Shown here in pieces: positions 37,350 to 45,915 of a DNA stretch of 64,000 nt; position 1 is the stretch's first letter; the number at the start of each line of letters is the position of its first letter. The position numbers were made by a program, and so were the translations under genes. This DNA comes from Flavobacteriaceae bacterium PRS1 (GTDB lineage Bacteria; Bacteroidota; Bacteroidia; Flavobacteriales; Flavobacteriaceae), in the NCBI GenBank assembly GCA_003709165.1, contig RDRZ01000006.1:1-64000 (forward strand), written 5' to 3'. The notes under the pieces are model-generated. The model was given only the letters and a program-made list of their open reading frames with translations. It had not been told where the DNA came from and did not search any database.

Positions 37350-39176
37350 ATGAACAAATTTGAACAACTTGGTCTTGAAAACAACTTACTTCAAGCCATA
37401 ACCGACTTGGGTTTTGAAACACCAAGTGAAGTACAAGAAAAGGTAATCCCTATTTTATTAGAACAAGACACAGACCTTGTGGCTTTAGCACAAACCGGAA
37501 CAGGCAAAACAGCTGCGTTTGGATTTCCGATGCTTCAAAAAATAAATATAGAAAGTCGTACCACTCAAGGACTTATTTTATCGCCTACTCGTGAACTTTG
37601 CTTACAAATAACCAACGATATTAAAACTTACGGCAAATACCTCAAAGGATTAAACGTCACTGCCATTTATGGTGGTGCAAGTATCACAGACCAGGCGAAA
37701 CAGGTAAAACGGGGTACGCAAATTATAGTGGCTACTCCCGGACGAATGAAAGATATGATTAGTCGCAAACTCGTCAATATTTCAAAAATAGAATATGCTG
37801 TTCTCGATGAAGCCGATGAAATGTTGAACATGGGATTTTATGAAGACATCACAGATATCTTATCGCATACTCCACTAGATAAAAGTACATGGTTGTTTTC
37901 GGCAACCATGCCAAGGGAAGTATCTACAATTGCAAAAAAGTTTATGGACAATCCTGTTGAAATTACTATTGGCACCAAAAATCAAGGTACCGATAGTGTT
38001 TCACATGAGTTCTATTTGGTAAATGCCAGAGACAGATATTTAGCACTAAAGCGTTTGGCTGATGCAAATCCAGATATATTTTCGGTTATTTTCTGTAGAA
38101 CAAAGCGAGATACTCAAAAGGTTGCCGAAAAATTAATTGAAGACGGTTATAATGCTGGTGCCCTGCATGGCGATTTAAGCCAGAATCAGCGGGATTTGGT
38201 AATGAAATCCTTCAGAAACAAACAAATACAAATGCTTGTAGCTACAGATGTTGCTGCTCGTGGTATTGATGTTGAAAATATTACACACGTTATTAATTAC
38301 CAATTACCTGATGAACCTGAAATATACACGCACCGAAGTGGTCGTACAGGTCGTGCTGGGAAAACCGGAGTGTCCATGGTAATTGTTTCTAAAAGTGAAT
38401 TGCGTAAAATAAAAAGTATTGAACGTATTATTAAGAAACAATTCACGAAAAAAGAAATTCCTGATGGAATGCAAATTTGCGAAGTACAGCTCATGTCGCT
38501 TGCAAATAAAATTCACAATACAGAGGTAAACCATGAAATTGATAAATATTTAGATGAAATTAACGCTTTGTTTGAAAACGATTCAAAAGAAGCATTGATA
38601 AAAAAGTTTTTTTCGGTAGAATTTACTCGTTTCTTTAACTATTACGACAAGTCTAAAGATTTGAATGCCGAAGCACACCACAGTAGTGAACGCGATGGAG
38701 GCAGTAATGATAATTCTACACGTTACTTTATAAACATTGGACATAAAGACGGTTACGACTGGATGAGTTTAAAAGACTTTTTACGTGATAGGCTGGAACT
38801 TGGAAAGGACGATGTTTTTAAAGTAGATGTAAAAGATAGCTTTTCATTTTTTAATACTGAAACTGGTATCAAGCAAAAAGTATTAGAATTCTTTACAGAC
38901 TTTAAAGAAAATGGTCGTTTTGTAAATGTTGAAGTTTCAGAAGACAAAGGGCGTAATAGAAATCGTGGTAGAGGAAGAGGAGGCCGTTATGATGATAGAA
39001 GAAGTGGAAGACGAGATGATAAAAGAAGCGGAAGAAGACGTACTGATTCAAGACACAGTTCCGGAAATAGAAGTGAGCGCAGAGGCAATACTAATGCATC
39101 ACGTTCAAGACGTTCCAATTTCGATTCAAGTCCGAGTTTTTCAGGTTCGTCAAGACCAAGGAGAAGCAGACGATAA
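37350..39176 (+). CDS. DEAD-box RNA helicase (DeaD/CsdA-like)
   Basis: A 608-residue RNA helicase of the DeaD/CsdA type, used in ribosome assembly and RNA turnover, especially in the cold. Motifs: Q-motif near residue 25, AQTGTGKT near 47-54, PTRELCLQ, TPGRMKD, DEAD at 153-156, SAT, then HRSGRTGRAGKTG. Residues about 460-530 form a DbpA-like RNA-binding domain, and the last 75 residues are an Arg/Ser/Gly-rich basic tail. The gene is complete and monocistronic, with the structured leader described above. Confidence 0.93.
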   Translation: MNKFEQLGLENNLLQAITDLGFETPSEVQEKVIPILLEQDTDLVALAQTGTGKTAAFGFPMLQKINIESRTTQGLILSPTRELCLQITNDIKTYGKYLKGLNVTAIYGGASITDQAKQVKRGTQIIVATPGRMKDMISRKLVNISKIEYAVLDEADEMLNMGFYEDITDILSHTPLDKSTWLFSATMPREVSTIAKKFMDNPVEITIGTKNQGTDSVSHEFYLVNARDRYLALKRLADANPDIFSVIFCRTKRDTQKVAEKLIEDGYNAGALHGDLSQNQRDLVMKSFRNKQIQMLVATDVAARGIDVENITHVINYQLPDEPEIYTHRSGRTGRAGKTGVSMVIVSKSELRKIKSIERIIKKQFTKKEIPDGMQICEVQLMSLANKIHNTEVNHEIDKYLDEINALFENDSKEALIKKFFSVEFTRFFNYYDKSKDLNAEAHHSSERDGGSNDNSTRYFINIGHKDGYDWMSLKDFLRDRLELGKDDVFKVDVKDSFSFFNTETGIKQKVLEFFTDFKENGRFVNVEVSEDKGRNRNRGRGRGGRYDDRRSGRRDDKRSGRRRTDSRHSSGNRSERRGNTNASRSRRSNFDSSPSFSGSSRPRRSRR

Positions 39177-39261
39177 TAAAATTGTTAATTTTTAGTCAAA
39201 ATTATATTCAAAATAATTTTTATTCGTTTTGTTTATTACTTTTATCATATAAATACTCTTT

Positions 39262-40044
39262 ATGAAGAAACTGCTTTTATTATTCACTTTTATCTTTGCA
39301 TCTGTTATTGGCATTGCACAAGAACAAGGTTCGGTTAAAGGTAAAATAGTAAGAGCTGGAAGACTCTCACCTTTAGAAAACGTTAATATTGTTAACCTCA
39401 GTCAGGTTATTGGTACTGCTACAAACAGTAAAGGCGAGTTTGAGATTAAAGCTAAAGTTAATGATACGCTTCATTTATCTTATTTAGGCTATAAATCTTT
39501 AAAAATTAGAGTTACCAGTGATTGGTTAAAATTTGCAAACTCGACAACTATCGAAATGACCGAATTGGCATTAGCTTTAGAAAAGGTAGTTGTAACACAA
39601 TTGAAATTAACCGGCTATCTTGAAATTGATATAAAACAAGTTCCGATTACAAAAAATATACGTTACAGTATATCGGGATTACCAAATGCAGGATTAGAAG
39701 GTGGACATCGTTCTCCGGGTGCTGTAACTAAAGTGATAGGTGCTATTTTTAATCCTCTCGATTTTTTGCATAATATGTTTGGAAAAGTACCGAACGAAAT
39801 GAGAAAACTACGAAAAATGAAAGAGGATGATCAAATTAGAAACATGTTATCTACAAGATTCGATCGTGAAACACTGTTAGTGCTACTGCAAGTAAACCGT
39901 GTGGATTTAGACCTTATTGTAAGTGAGTGTAATTATTCGGCCGATTTTATTCGTACTGCAAACGACTTGCAAATACTCGATGCCATTAGCGAATGCTATG
40001 AAGAGTACAAAGTGTTAAGTCGCTCTCGCAAAAGACGATTATAG
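39262..40044 (+). CDS. Exported carboxypeptidase-regulatory-like domain protein
   Basis: A 260-residue secreted protein. The signal peptide (about 19 residues, ending GIAQ) precedes a CarboxypepD_reg-like beta-sandwich, with GKIVRAGRLSPLENVNIVN and DTLHLSYLGYKSLKIRV, the same fold that opens SusC-type receptors. The rest (residues 110-260) is charged and includes a GAVTKVIG segment of unknown role. In flavobacteria such proteins are common and their partner is unknown. It converges with the VOC gene with two bases between stop codons. Confidence 0.78.
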   Translation: MKKLLLLFTFIFASVIGIAQEQGSVKGKIVRAGRLSPLENVNIVNLSQVIGTATNSKGEFEIKAKVNDTLHLSYLGYKSLKIRVTSDWLKFANSTTIEMTELALALEKVVVTQLKLTGYLEIDIKQVPITKNIRYSISGLPNAGLEGGHRSPGAVTKVIGAIFNPLDFLHNMFGKVPNEMRKLRKMKEDDQIRNMLSTRFDRETLLVLLQVNRVDLDLIVSECNYSADFIRTANDLQILDAISECYEEYKVLSRSRKRRL

Positions 40045-40046
40045 TT

Positions 40047-40424
40047 TTAAGCTCGAGAGTGTAAGGCTATTCTGTTTCCTTCAGAATCTATAAAAAGTGC
40101 CATATAACCTATATCTTCCGAGATTTGTGTTTTTGCTTTTACAATTTTTCCACCAGCTGCCTCTACTCTATTAATTTCAGTATTGATATCTTCAGAAGAA
40201 AAATAAATGAGCACACCTTTGTTATCACTAGGTATATAAGCATCATTTTGAATTAAAGAACCTGATGCTCCCAATTTTCCTTCAGCAAATGGAAACCAAC
40301 CCATTAAAGTGCCTCCAAAATCTTGTATATTAATCTCGACACCAAAAACGGTATCGTAAAACGTTTTTGCTCTTTCTATGTTGGTTACAGGAATTTCGAA
40401 CCAACCTACCATATTATGTTTCAT
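40047..40424 (-). CDS. VOC family (glyoxalase-like) protein
   Basis: A 125-residue protein with the paired beta-alpha-beta-beta-beta modules of the vicinal oxygen chelate superfamily: WFEIPVTNIERAKTFYDTVFG at the start and ALFIDSEGNRIALHS at the end. Possible metal ligands are the early Glu and the C-terminal His. Substrate is unknown. It follows the SRPBCC gene on the same strand after 10 bp, so the two likely act or are expressed together. Confidence 0.85.
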   Translation of the reverse strand: MKHNMVGWFEIPVTNIERAKTFYDTVFGVEINIQDFGGTLMGWFPFAEGKLGASGSLIQNDAYIPSDNKGVLIYFSSEDINTEINRVEAAGGKIVKAKTQISEDIGYMALFIDSEGNRIALHSRA

Positions 40425-40434
40425 AATTTAGTTA

Positions 40435-40854
40435 TTAAGTTTTAAAAGGCTGTCCTTTTTCCTTTTCAAGTAATAGTCTTAAACTTTCTAAATATCCCTC
40501 CCAGCTGAACGAACAATGTGCAAAGAAATCACTATCAGTAGGCCAATTATTGTGTTTAAAACGCAGCCTGGTTTTATTTTCGTTTGTGTCTAACTCAAAA
40601 GTTATAATAGTATTGATCCAATCATCAGGACCGTCAATACATTTCCATTGTACAGCTTTGTTTTCAATTAAGGTTTCAACCTCCATTTTAAAAAAATGTA
40701 CTTCCCCAAAACGAAACTCGATAATACCATCCTGAGTTGGATTACCAGAAGTTTGTTCAGTCCACCATTGCGACAATCCTTTAATAGTAGTAAGGGCTTT
40801 AAAAACCTCTTCTTTCGAAGTGTTTATATGATATAAATGTTTAATACAGTACAT
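40435..40854 (-). CDS. SRPBCC/AHSA1-family protein
   Basis: A 139-residue START-like protein of the AHSA1 group. The N-terminal strand (HLYHINTSKEEVFKALT) and the helix ending GLSQWWTEQ are typical, and the C-terminal helix (SWEGYLESLRLLLEKEKG) closes the cavity. Proteins of this group bind small hydrophobic ligands or act as chaperone cofactors. It heads a two-gene operon with the VOC gene. Confidence 0.85.
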   Translation of the reverse strand: MYCIKHLYHINTSKEEVFKALTTIKGLSQWWTEQTSGNPTQDGIIEFRFGEVHFFKMEVETLIENKAVQWKCIDGPDDWINTIITFELDTNENKTRLRFKHNNWPTDSDFFAHCSFSWEGYLESLRLLLEKEKGQPFKT

Positions 40855-40953
40855 TTATTAAATATTTATTTGCCTTGAAGTGATTCTTTAAAAATACAAA
40901 AAAAAATTATCGATAATTTTACGGTTGACTGAAATAGATTTTTAATTTTATAA

Positions 40954-41640
40954 ATGAAGCATATCGTTGTTCTTACAGGCGCAGGAATGAGTGCCGAAAG
41001 TGGACTAAAAACCTTTAGAGATGCCGATGGTTTGTGGGAAGGTCATGATGTTATGGAAGTCGCTTCACCTGAAGGTTTTGCTACAAATCCTAAACTGGTT
41101 TTAGAGTTTTACAACCAACGCAGAAGGCAATTATTAAAAGTAAAACCTAATCAGGCACATTTTGATTTAGTTGCTTTAGAAGTTAATTATAAAGTTACAA
41201 TCGTAACTCAAAATGTAGATGATTTACACGAACGTGCCGGTAGTGCAAACGTGATTCATTTACATGGTGAGTTATTTAAAGTACGAAGCACTTATAACGA
41301 GTTTGATGTGCAAGACTGGAAAACCGATTTAGTACTTGGCGATTACTGCTCAAAAGGCTACCAATTACGTCCTGATATTGTGTGGTTTGGTGAAGACGTA
41401 CCATTGATACCAAAAGCAATTTCGATATGTGAAACTGCTGATATTTTGCTTATTATTGGCACTTCTATGCAAGTGTCTCCAGCAGCAAGTTTGATGCAAT
41501 ATGTAAATCCAGAAACTAAAATTTATTATATCGACCCTAAACCTGCTTTGGATAATAACAATCAAATTACGGTTATCTCTAAATCTGCAACTTCTGGAAT
41601 GCAAGATTTTATAGCAATATTGACAAAAGATAAAGTATAA
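40954..41640 (+). CDS. Sirtuin-family NAD-dependent protein deacylase lacking zinc cysteines
   Basis: A 228-residue sirtuin that removes acyl groups from lysines using NAD. Motifs: GAGMSAESG (9-17), TQNVDDLH, catalytic His104 in HLHG, and VWFGE. Tyr53 and Arg56 (FYNQRRR) match the pair in CobB and SIRT5 that favours succinyl or malonyl lysine. The zinc module normally has four cysteines (two CxxC pairs); here it is only a short stretch (VRSTYNEFDVQDW to DYCSKG) with one Cys, so zinc is not expected. Length otherwise matches CobB. It is preceded by about 100 bp of AT-rich DNA. Confidence 0.9.
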   Translation: MKHIVVLTGAGMSAESGLKTFRDADGLWEGHDVMEVASPEGFATNPKLVLEFYNQRRRQLLKVKPNQAHFDLVALEVNYKVTIVTQNVDDLHERAGSANVIHLHGELFKVRSTYNEFDVQDWKTDLVLGDYCSKGYQLRPDIVWFGEDVPLIPKAISICETADILLIIGTSMQVSPAASLMQYVNPETKIYYIDPKPALDNNNQITVISKSATSGMQDFIAILTKDKV

Positions 41641-41669
41641 ATTTAACTACCAGCAAGATTATATTTAGC

Positions 41670-41885
41670 TTAATCATTATCTCCAAGTTTAAAAAAATCG
41701 TTAACCGGTTTATTAAACAGTTCAGACAATTTTAAAGCCAAAACTGTAGGTGGCACATATCTATTGGCTTCAATAGAGTTTATAGTTTGACGTGAAACTC
41801 CAATACGTTTTGCTAACTCGTCTTGAGTAAGATTTAAAATAGTACGTTCATTGCTTGGTCTATTTAATAACTTAGATTCTTTAAT
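41670..41885 (-). CDS. Small XRE-family helix-turn-helix regulator without a normal start codon
   Basis: A 71-codon minus-strand frame ends at TAA (41670-41672) and contains a complete Cro/C1-type HTH: NLTQDELAKRIGVSRQTIN, then EANRYVPPTVLALKLSELF and the family ending NKPVNDFFKL. The frame is open from just after the TAA that blocks it at 41894-41896, but contains no ATG, GTG or TTG; ATT at 41883-41885 is the only likely non-canonical candidate. An ATG near 41850 is one base out of frame. Either an unusual start or a frameshift near the 5' end applies. It follows the GT gene immediately on the same strand. Confidence 0.6.
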   Translation of the reverse strand: MKESKLLNRPSNERTILNLTQDELAKRIGVSRQTINSIEANRYVPPTVLALKLSELFNKPVNDFFKLGDND

Positions 41886-41887
41886 AG

Positions 41888-43126
41888 TTAATCTGTTTTA
41901 TTCTTCTCTTCAATCCAACGAGACATATACTTTGTACTTTGTAGGGTATGATGCTGTAACATTTGCCCTGTAAAATTGTTGAGTCGCTTGCTGTAGAGTT
42001 GTTGAATCGTTTCTTCTAATACTTCAAAAAATTTACTTTGAAAATGTTTTTTATTAAATCGCTCATTAACAACTTTAAAACCGTTTAGTTGTTTCTCTTG
42101 CCAAAGTGTTTTGTTAGTATATAACTCAACCGCTTTGTCTGCAAATTGTTCTGGATTGTCTTCAATAAATCCGTTAACTTCCATGTCTCCAAACATACCT
42201 TCGGCTCCAATAGTTGTGGTTACACAAGGTGTTCCGTTTTGCATGGCATCAATCAGTTTACCTTTTAGTCCTGCGCCAAACTGTAAAGGAGCTAAACATA
42301 CTTTAGCATTTTGCATCACTTGGTTTACATCTACTGCAAAACCTTTAATTAAAAAGCCTTCTTTTTTATTGTGAAGTTGATTTACTTTCTGCGAAGCATA
42401 AGCGCCATAAACATGCAGTTCCACTTTTGGTAATTGTTGTTGTATTAGCGGCCAAATGGTTTCTTTTAAGTACAACACCGAGTTATAATTAGGCTCGTGT
42501 AAAAAGTTTCCAATGCTAATAAAATGTTGTCGTTCTTTAAATTTGGGAACCTTATTTATGGTTTCTGAAGAAATTACTTGTAGCATAAAGGGTAAATAAT
42601 GTAGTAATGATTTATCTACTTTAAATTTACGTTGAAGTATTTCCATTTCGGCTTCCGAAATAATCAAACTCAAATCGCATCTGTAAATACTTGCGATTTC
42701 TCGTTTTGCGGTTTCATTAAATAAATATGCATCATTAAACGGTTTGTTATCTTTAAAAGCCTGATGCCTTCCTTTTCGTAAGCAATGTAAATCTTCGGTA
42801 TCTAAAAGTCGTAACGCATTTGGGCAATGTTCAGCAACGCGCCAACCAAACTGTTCTTCCATCATAAAACGGTCGAACAACACAATTGATGGATTCAACT
42901 TTTTTATAAAATCATCGAAACTGGAATTATTTAACTCAATGTTTATTTGAGGAATACCAATACGTCCTAAATCGAAAGCATTATCGCTTTTAGAACAAGA
43001 ACTTGCAAATGTTATGTTGTAGTTGTGTGATTGGAATACATTAATTAATTGCATCATCCTGCTTCCAGCCGCAGAACTTTGGGGCTCTGGCCAAACAAAA
43101 CCAATGATTAACAAATTTTTATACAT
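41888..43126 (-). CDS. Glycosyltransferase, group 1 (GT-B fold)
   Basis: A 412-residue GT-B type enzyme. The N-terminal lobe begins LLIIGFVWPEPQSSAAGSRM, with the acceptor pocket. The C-terminal lobe has the donor-site segments FISIGNFLHEPNYNSV, VYGAY and the E-rich CLAPLQFGAGLKGKLIDAMQ, followed by GTPCVTT. It presumably adds a sugar to surface polysaccharide or protein glycans. The small XRE gene follows at once downstream on the same strand; no other glycan genes surround it. Confidence 0.88.
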   Translation of the reverse strand: MYKNLLIIGFVWPEPQSSAAGSRMMQLINVFQSHNYNITFASSCSKSDNAFDLGRIGIPQINIELNNSSFDDFIKKLNPSIVLFDRFMMEEQFGWRVAEHCPNALRLLDTEDLHCLRKGRHQAFKDNKPFNDAYLFNETAKREIASIYRCDLSLIISEAEMEILQRKFKVDKSLLHYLPFMLQVISSETINKVPKFKERQHFISIGNFLHEPNYNSVLYLKETIWPLIQQQLPKVELHVYGAYASQKVNQLHNKKEGFLIKGFAVDVNQVMQNAKVCLAPLQFGAGLKGKLIDAMQNGTPCVTTTIGAEGMFGDMEVNGFIEDNPEQFADKAVELYTNKTLWQEKQLNGFKVVNERFNKKHFQSKFFEVLEETIQQLYSKRLNNFTGQMLQHHTLQSTKYMSRWIEEKNKTD

Positions 43127-43130
43127 AAAA

Positions 43131-43170
43131 TCCCTTTCTGTCCTTCGGACATCTTTCCCAAAGGGAAAGA
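43131..43170. repeat. Palindromic repeat with CCCAAAGGG core
   Basis: Two hairpins in tandem: TGTCC-TTC-GGACA at 43139-43151 and TCTTTCCC-AAA-GGGAAAGA at 43152-43170. The second has the same CCCAAAGGG centre as the insertion inside recG. It lies between two minus-strand genes. Confidence 0.55.
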
Positions 43171-43206
43171 ATTACTACCTTGAGAAAACCGAATACTGTA
43201 CATTTC

Positions 43207-43680
43207 TTATTCCGATTTTAGTTCTAAACTATATTTAGCTCGTACTTTTTTTGTCCACGAAATAACATCTTCAATCTGCGCATCGGTAAGAATCGCATCT
43301 CTATGCATCCAAGTGTAGGATGGGAAAGGCATTTCTCTGTCACCAACCATTTCAATCAATTCGTCTAATTTATGGTCTTTATTTTTTATAGAATAGTCGT
43401 TCCATTCTGAAAAATTTAATTCTCCTTTTGCATGCCTTATATGGTCTGCCATCCAATAATTAACTGGTGTAATGTTATAATACCAAGGATATTTTGTAAA
43501 ATTACTATGACAATTAAAACAACTTTCTTTTAAAATAAGTTTTACGTTTTCTGGCGGATTGGTATCTTCAAAAAAAACTGCAATATCATCAATATTGCCT
43601 TCGTTATTTTTTGGGCTGAAAAATTGAGCAATAATAAATACCATTAATAATAGGAATAATATCTTTTTTATAATCTTCAT
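43207..43680 (-). CDS. Haem-binding-domain protein
   Basis: A 157-residue exported protein. One N-terminal hydrophobic helix (residues 5-22) anchors or exports it. The CFNCHSN motif near residue 53 is a c-type haem site (CxxCH), followed by KYPWYYNITPVNYW, as in the Haem_bd family. A later Met (REMPFP) could be the second iron ligand. It probably acts in periplasmic electron transfer, but the partner is not visible here. Confidence 0.83.
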   Translation of the reverse strand: MKIIKKILFLLLMVFIIAQFFSPKNNEGNIDDIAVFFEDTNPPENVKLILKESCFNCHSNFTKYPWYYNITPVNYWMADHIRHAKGELNFSEWNDYSIKNKDHKLDELIEMVGDREMPFPSYTWMHRDAILTDAQIEDVISWTKKVRAKYSLELKSE

Positions 43681-43720
43681 TTTTACCTATTTTTAGAATT
43701 CTAAATTTATAAAAATATCT

Positions 43721-44267
43721 ATGACTTCTGAAGAATTATACAAACATTTATCTTTTGTGAACAGTTCACGAGAAAGCAGAATAAAAAATGCCGAAATGAT
43801 CTTAAACGATATTCGTTTAATGCCAATACTCATAGATGTTTTATTTAAGGTAGATGATAAAGTGTCTTGTAAAGCCGCTTGGGTTTTAGAGTTTATTATT
43901 CCTTATTTAGATAAGTTTACAGCAAACATTAGCAAAGTACATTTAGATTCTGCCATTAGACCTGTTGCAAAAAATTTACGAATTTTTAGTTAAAGCATAT
44001 TATTCTAAGCAAGAAAATACTATAAAAAATACATTGACACCAATTTACCAAGAACGTATTATCGAAACCTGTTTTGATTGGATGATTACGAATCAAAAAG
44101 TCGCAGTAAAGGTATTTGCAATGAACACTTTATACTTATTAGGACAGGACAACAAATGGGTTCGTCCAGAACTAATCGTAATTTTAGAACATGGGTTTCA
44201 ATACAATAGTGCTGCTTTTAAAGCAAGAGCCAGACATATACTTCTCAAACTGAATAAATATTCGTAA
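43721..44267 (+). pseudogene. HEAT-like protein next to purB, frameshifted at an A6 run
   Basis: Two frames join into one protein of about 180 residues that I recall as a conserved neighbour of flavobacterial purB. The first frame (43721-43993) has SRESRIKNAEMIL and DDKVSCKAAWVLEFI. The second (43965-44267) continues with IYEFLVKAYYS, ERIIETCFDWMI and KARARHILLKL. The switch falls at AAAAAA 43969-43974; five A instead of six gives RPVAK-IYEFL with no gap. It might be a true mutation or a homopolymer error. The helical pairs suggest an alpha-solenoid; function unknown. Confidence 0.75.
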
Positions 44268-44290
44268 ATCATAAATCGTAAATCATAAAT
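44263..44290. repeat. Heptamer repeat array B, 4 units
   Basis: CGTAAAT-CATAAAT-CGTAAAT-CATAAAT, four 7-bp units spanning the stop of the HEAT-like gene. A second array of the same family lies in the cobalamin riboswitch leader at 52175. Confidence 0.65.
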
Positions 44291-44298
44291 CAAATACT

Positions 44299-44306
44299 TA
44301 TCTTTG
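44299..44306 (+). promoter_or_regulatory. -7 element of the purB promoter
   Basis: TATCTTTG matches TAnnTTTG and lies 27 bp before the purB ATG. The spacer overlaps the end of the heptamer array, and no clear -33 box is seen. Confidence 0.5.
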
Positions 44307-44332
44307 CAACTTCTTAAAAACAACAACAACCT

Positions 44333-45676
44333 ATGTCTTTGTCAACACTTAATACTATTTCGCCTATCGATGGTCGTTACCGAAACAAAGTAGAAGCATT
44401 AGCTACATATTTTTCAGAAGAAGCATTAATTAAATATCGTGTCAAAGTAGAAATTGAATATTTTATTGCTCTTTGTGAAATTTCGCTACCTCAACTTACA
44501 GACTTTAACACTTCCCTTTTTGATGATTTAAGAGCGATTTATAAGAATTTTTCTACTGGTGATGCTTTAAAAATAAAAAAAATAGAAAACGTTACAAACC
44601 ATGATGTTAAAGCCGTTGAATATTTTATTAAAGAAAAATTTGACACACTAAACCTGAATAAGTACAAAGAGTTTATTCATTTTGGATTAACTTCACAAGA
44701 CATCAACAATACTGCCATTCCGTTAAGTATTAAGGAGGCAATAAATGATGTTTATGTTCCTGAATATTTTTCTGTTGTTGAAAAATTGGAAGAACTATCA
44801 ACCGAGTGGGCGGCTATTCCAATGCTGGCAAGAACACATGGTCAACCAGCTTCTCCTACACGACTTGGCAAAGAAATTGACGTTTTTGTTGTTCGCCTTA
44901 AAGCGCAATTCAATGTGCTAAAGGATATACCTAATGCAGCGAAATTTGGAGGCGCTACTGGTAATTTTAATGCGCATCATGTAGCCTATCCTAATATAGA
45001 CTGGAAAGCATTTGGGTCTCGTTTTGTACAAGAAAAATTAGGATTACACCATTCGTATCCCACAACACAAATAGAACATTACGACCATCTGGCAGCTTTG
45101 TTTGATTGCCTAAAACGCATCAATACAATAATCATAGATTTAAACAGAGATATATGGACTTATGTGTCTATGGAATATTTTAAACAAAAAATCAAGGAAG
45201 GTGAGGTTGGAAGTTCTGCAATGCCACATAAAGTAAATCCTATTGACTTTGAAAATTCTGAAGGTAATTTGGGTTTTGCCAATGCTATTTTTGAGCACCT
45301 TTCAGCAAAACTTCCTGTGTCTCGTTTGCAACGCGATTTAACCGACAGTACAGTACTACGAAATGTTGGTGTGCCTTTTGCACATACCCTAATAGGTTTT
45401 AAATCTACTTTAAAAGGACTTAATAAATTAGTGCTGAATAAGGCGAAAATTGCTGAAGATTTAGATAAAAATTGGGCTGTGGTTGCTGAAGCAATTCAAA
45501 CCATTTTGCGTCGTGAAGGTTATCCTAATCCTTATGAAGCCTTAAAGGGTTTAACAAGAACCAATGAAGCAATAACACAAACATCAATTTCTAACTTTAT
45601 TGATACTTTAGAAGTGAGTGATGCAATAAAAACCGAACTCAAAACTATTTCGCCAAGTAACTATACAGGAGTTTAA
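44333..45676 (+). CDS. purB: Adenylosuccinate lyase
   Basis: A 447-residue enzyme of the fumarase/aspartase superfamily that cleaves adenylosuccinate and SAICAR in purine synthesis. It shows SPIDGRYRNKV at the start, the HFGLTSQDIN and RTHGQPASPTRLGKE segments, and the mobile-loop signature SSAMPHKVNPIDFEN with the catalytic Ser. Length and order of domains are typical. The last base of its stop is the first base of the next ORF's ATG. Confidence 0.95.
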   Translation: MSLSTLNTISPIDGRYRNKVEALATYFSEEALIKYRVKVEIEYFIALCEISLPQLTDFNTSLFDDLRAIYKNFSTGDALKIKKIENVTNHDVKAVEYFIKEKFDTLNLNKYKEFIHFGLTSQDINNTAIPLSIKEAINDVYVPEYFSVVEKLEELSTEWAAIPMLARTHGQPASPTRLGKEIDVFVVRLKAQFNVLKDIPNAAKFGGATGNFNAHHVAYPNIDWKAFGSRFVQEKLGLHHSYPTTQIEHYDHLAALFDCLKRINTIIIDLNRDIWTYVSMEYFKQKIKEGEVGSSAMPHKVNPIDFENSEGNLGFANAIFEHLSAKLPVSRLQRDLTDSTVLRNVGVPFAHTLIGFKSTLKGLNKLVLNKAKIAEDLDKNWAVVAEAIQTILRREGYPNPYEALKGLTRTNEAITQTSISNFIDTLEVSDAIKTELKTISPSNYTGV

Positions 45677-45858
45677 TGAATGACAAAATAACTTTAATCG
45701 CAACAGGAGTGTTTACGCTATTCTTTTTTATAAGTGGAATGCTCGATATTCTGGACTATTTTGTGGTTAAAATAATTTTGCTTGTAATTTTTTTAGGAAT
45801 CGTAGTAAATATAATTCTTGTAAAAACGAAAGGTAAAAACAAAAAAAATCTGCTATGA
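45676..45858 (+). CDS. Small two-helix membrane protein
   Basis: A 60-residue protein with two hydrophobic helices (residues 7-24 and 29-48) and a Lys/Asn-rich C-terminus. Its ATG overlaps the purB TAA by one base, so it is likely translationally coupled. No family is recognised. The terminator hairpin overlaps its last codons. Confidence 0.6.
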   Translation: MNDKITLIATGVFTLFFFISGMLDILDYFVVKIILLVIFLGIVVNIILVKTKGKNKKNLL

Positions 45859-45871
45859 TAAGCAGATTTTT
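45844..45871 (+). terminator. Terminator of the purB operon
   Basis: AAAAATCTGCT (45844-45854) and AGCAGATTTTT (45861-45871) form a perfect 11-bp stem with a 6-nt loop, ending in T residues. It includes the stop of the small membrane gene. Confidence 0.85.
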
Positions 45872-45915
45872 CTCACTAACATCTATAGAATTCAATATGG
45901 ATTATTGAAAAAAAA

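Noticed and set aside
38926-39195. 89-codon frame overlapping the 3' end of the DEAD-box helicase gene
   Set aside because: It is a shifted reading of the Arg/Gly-rich tail; its Glu/Val-rich product is an artefact of that composition.
43023-43238. 71-codon plus-strand frame over the GT1 start and the intergenic repeat
   Set aside because: Antisense to the glycosyltransferase and covers a palindromic repeat; no motif.
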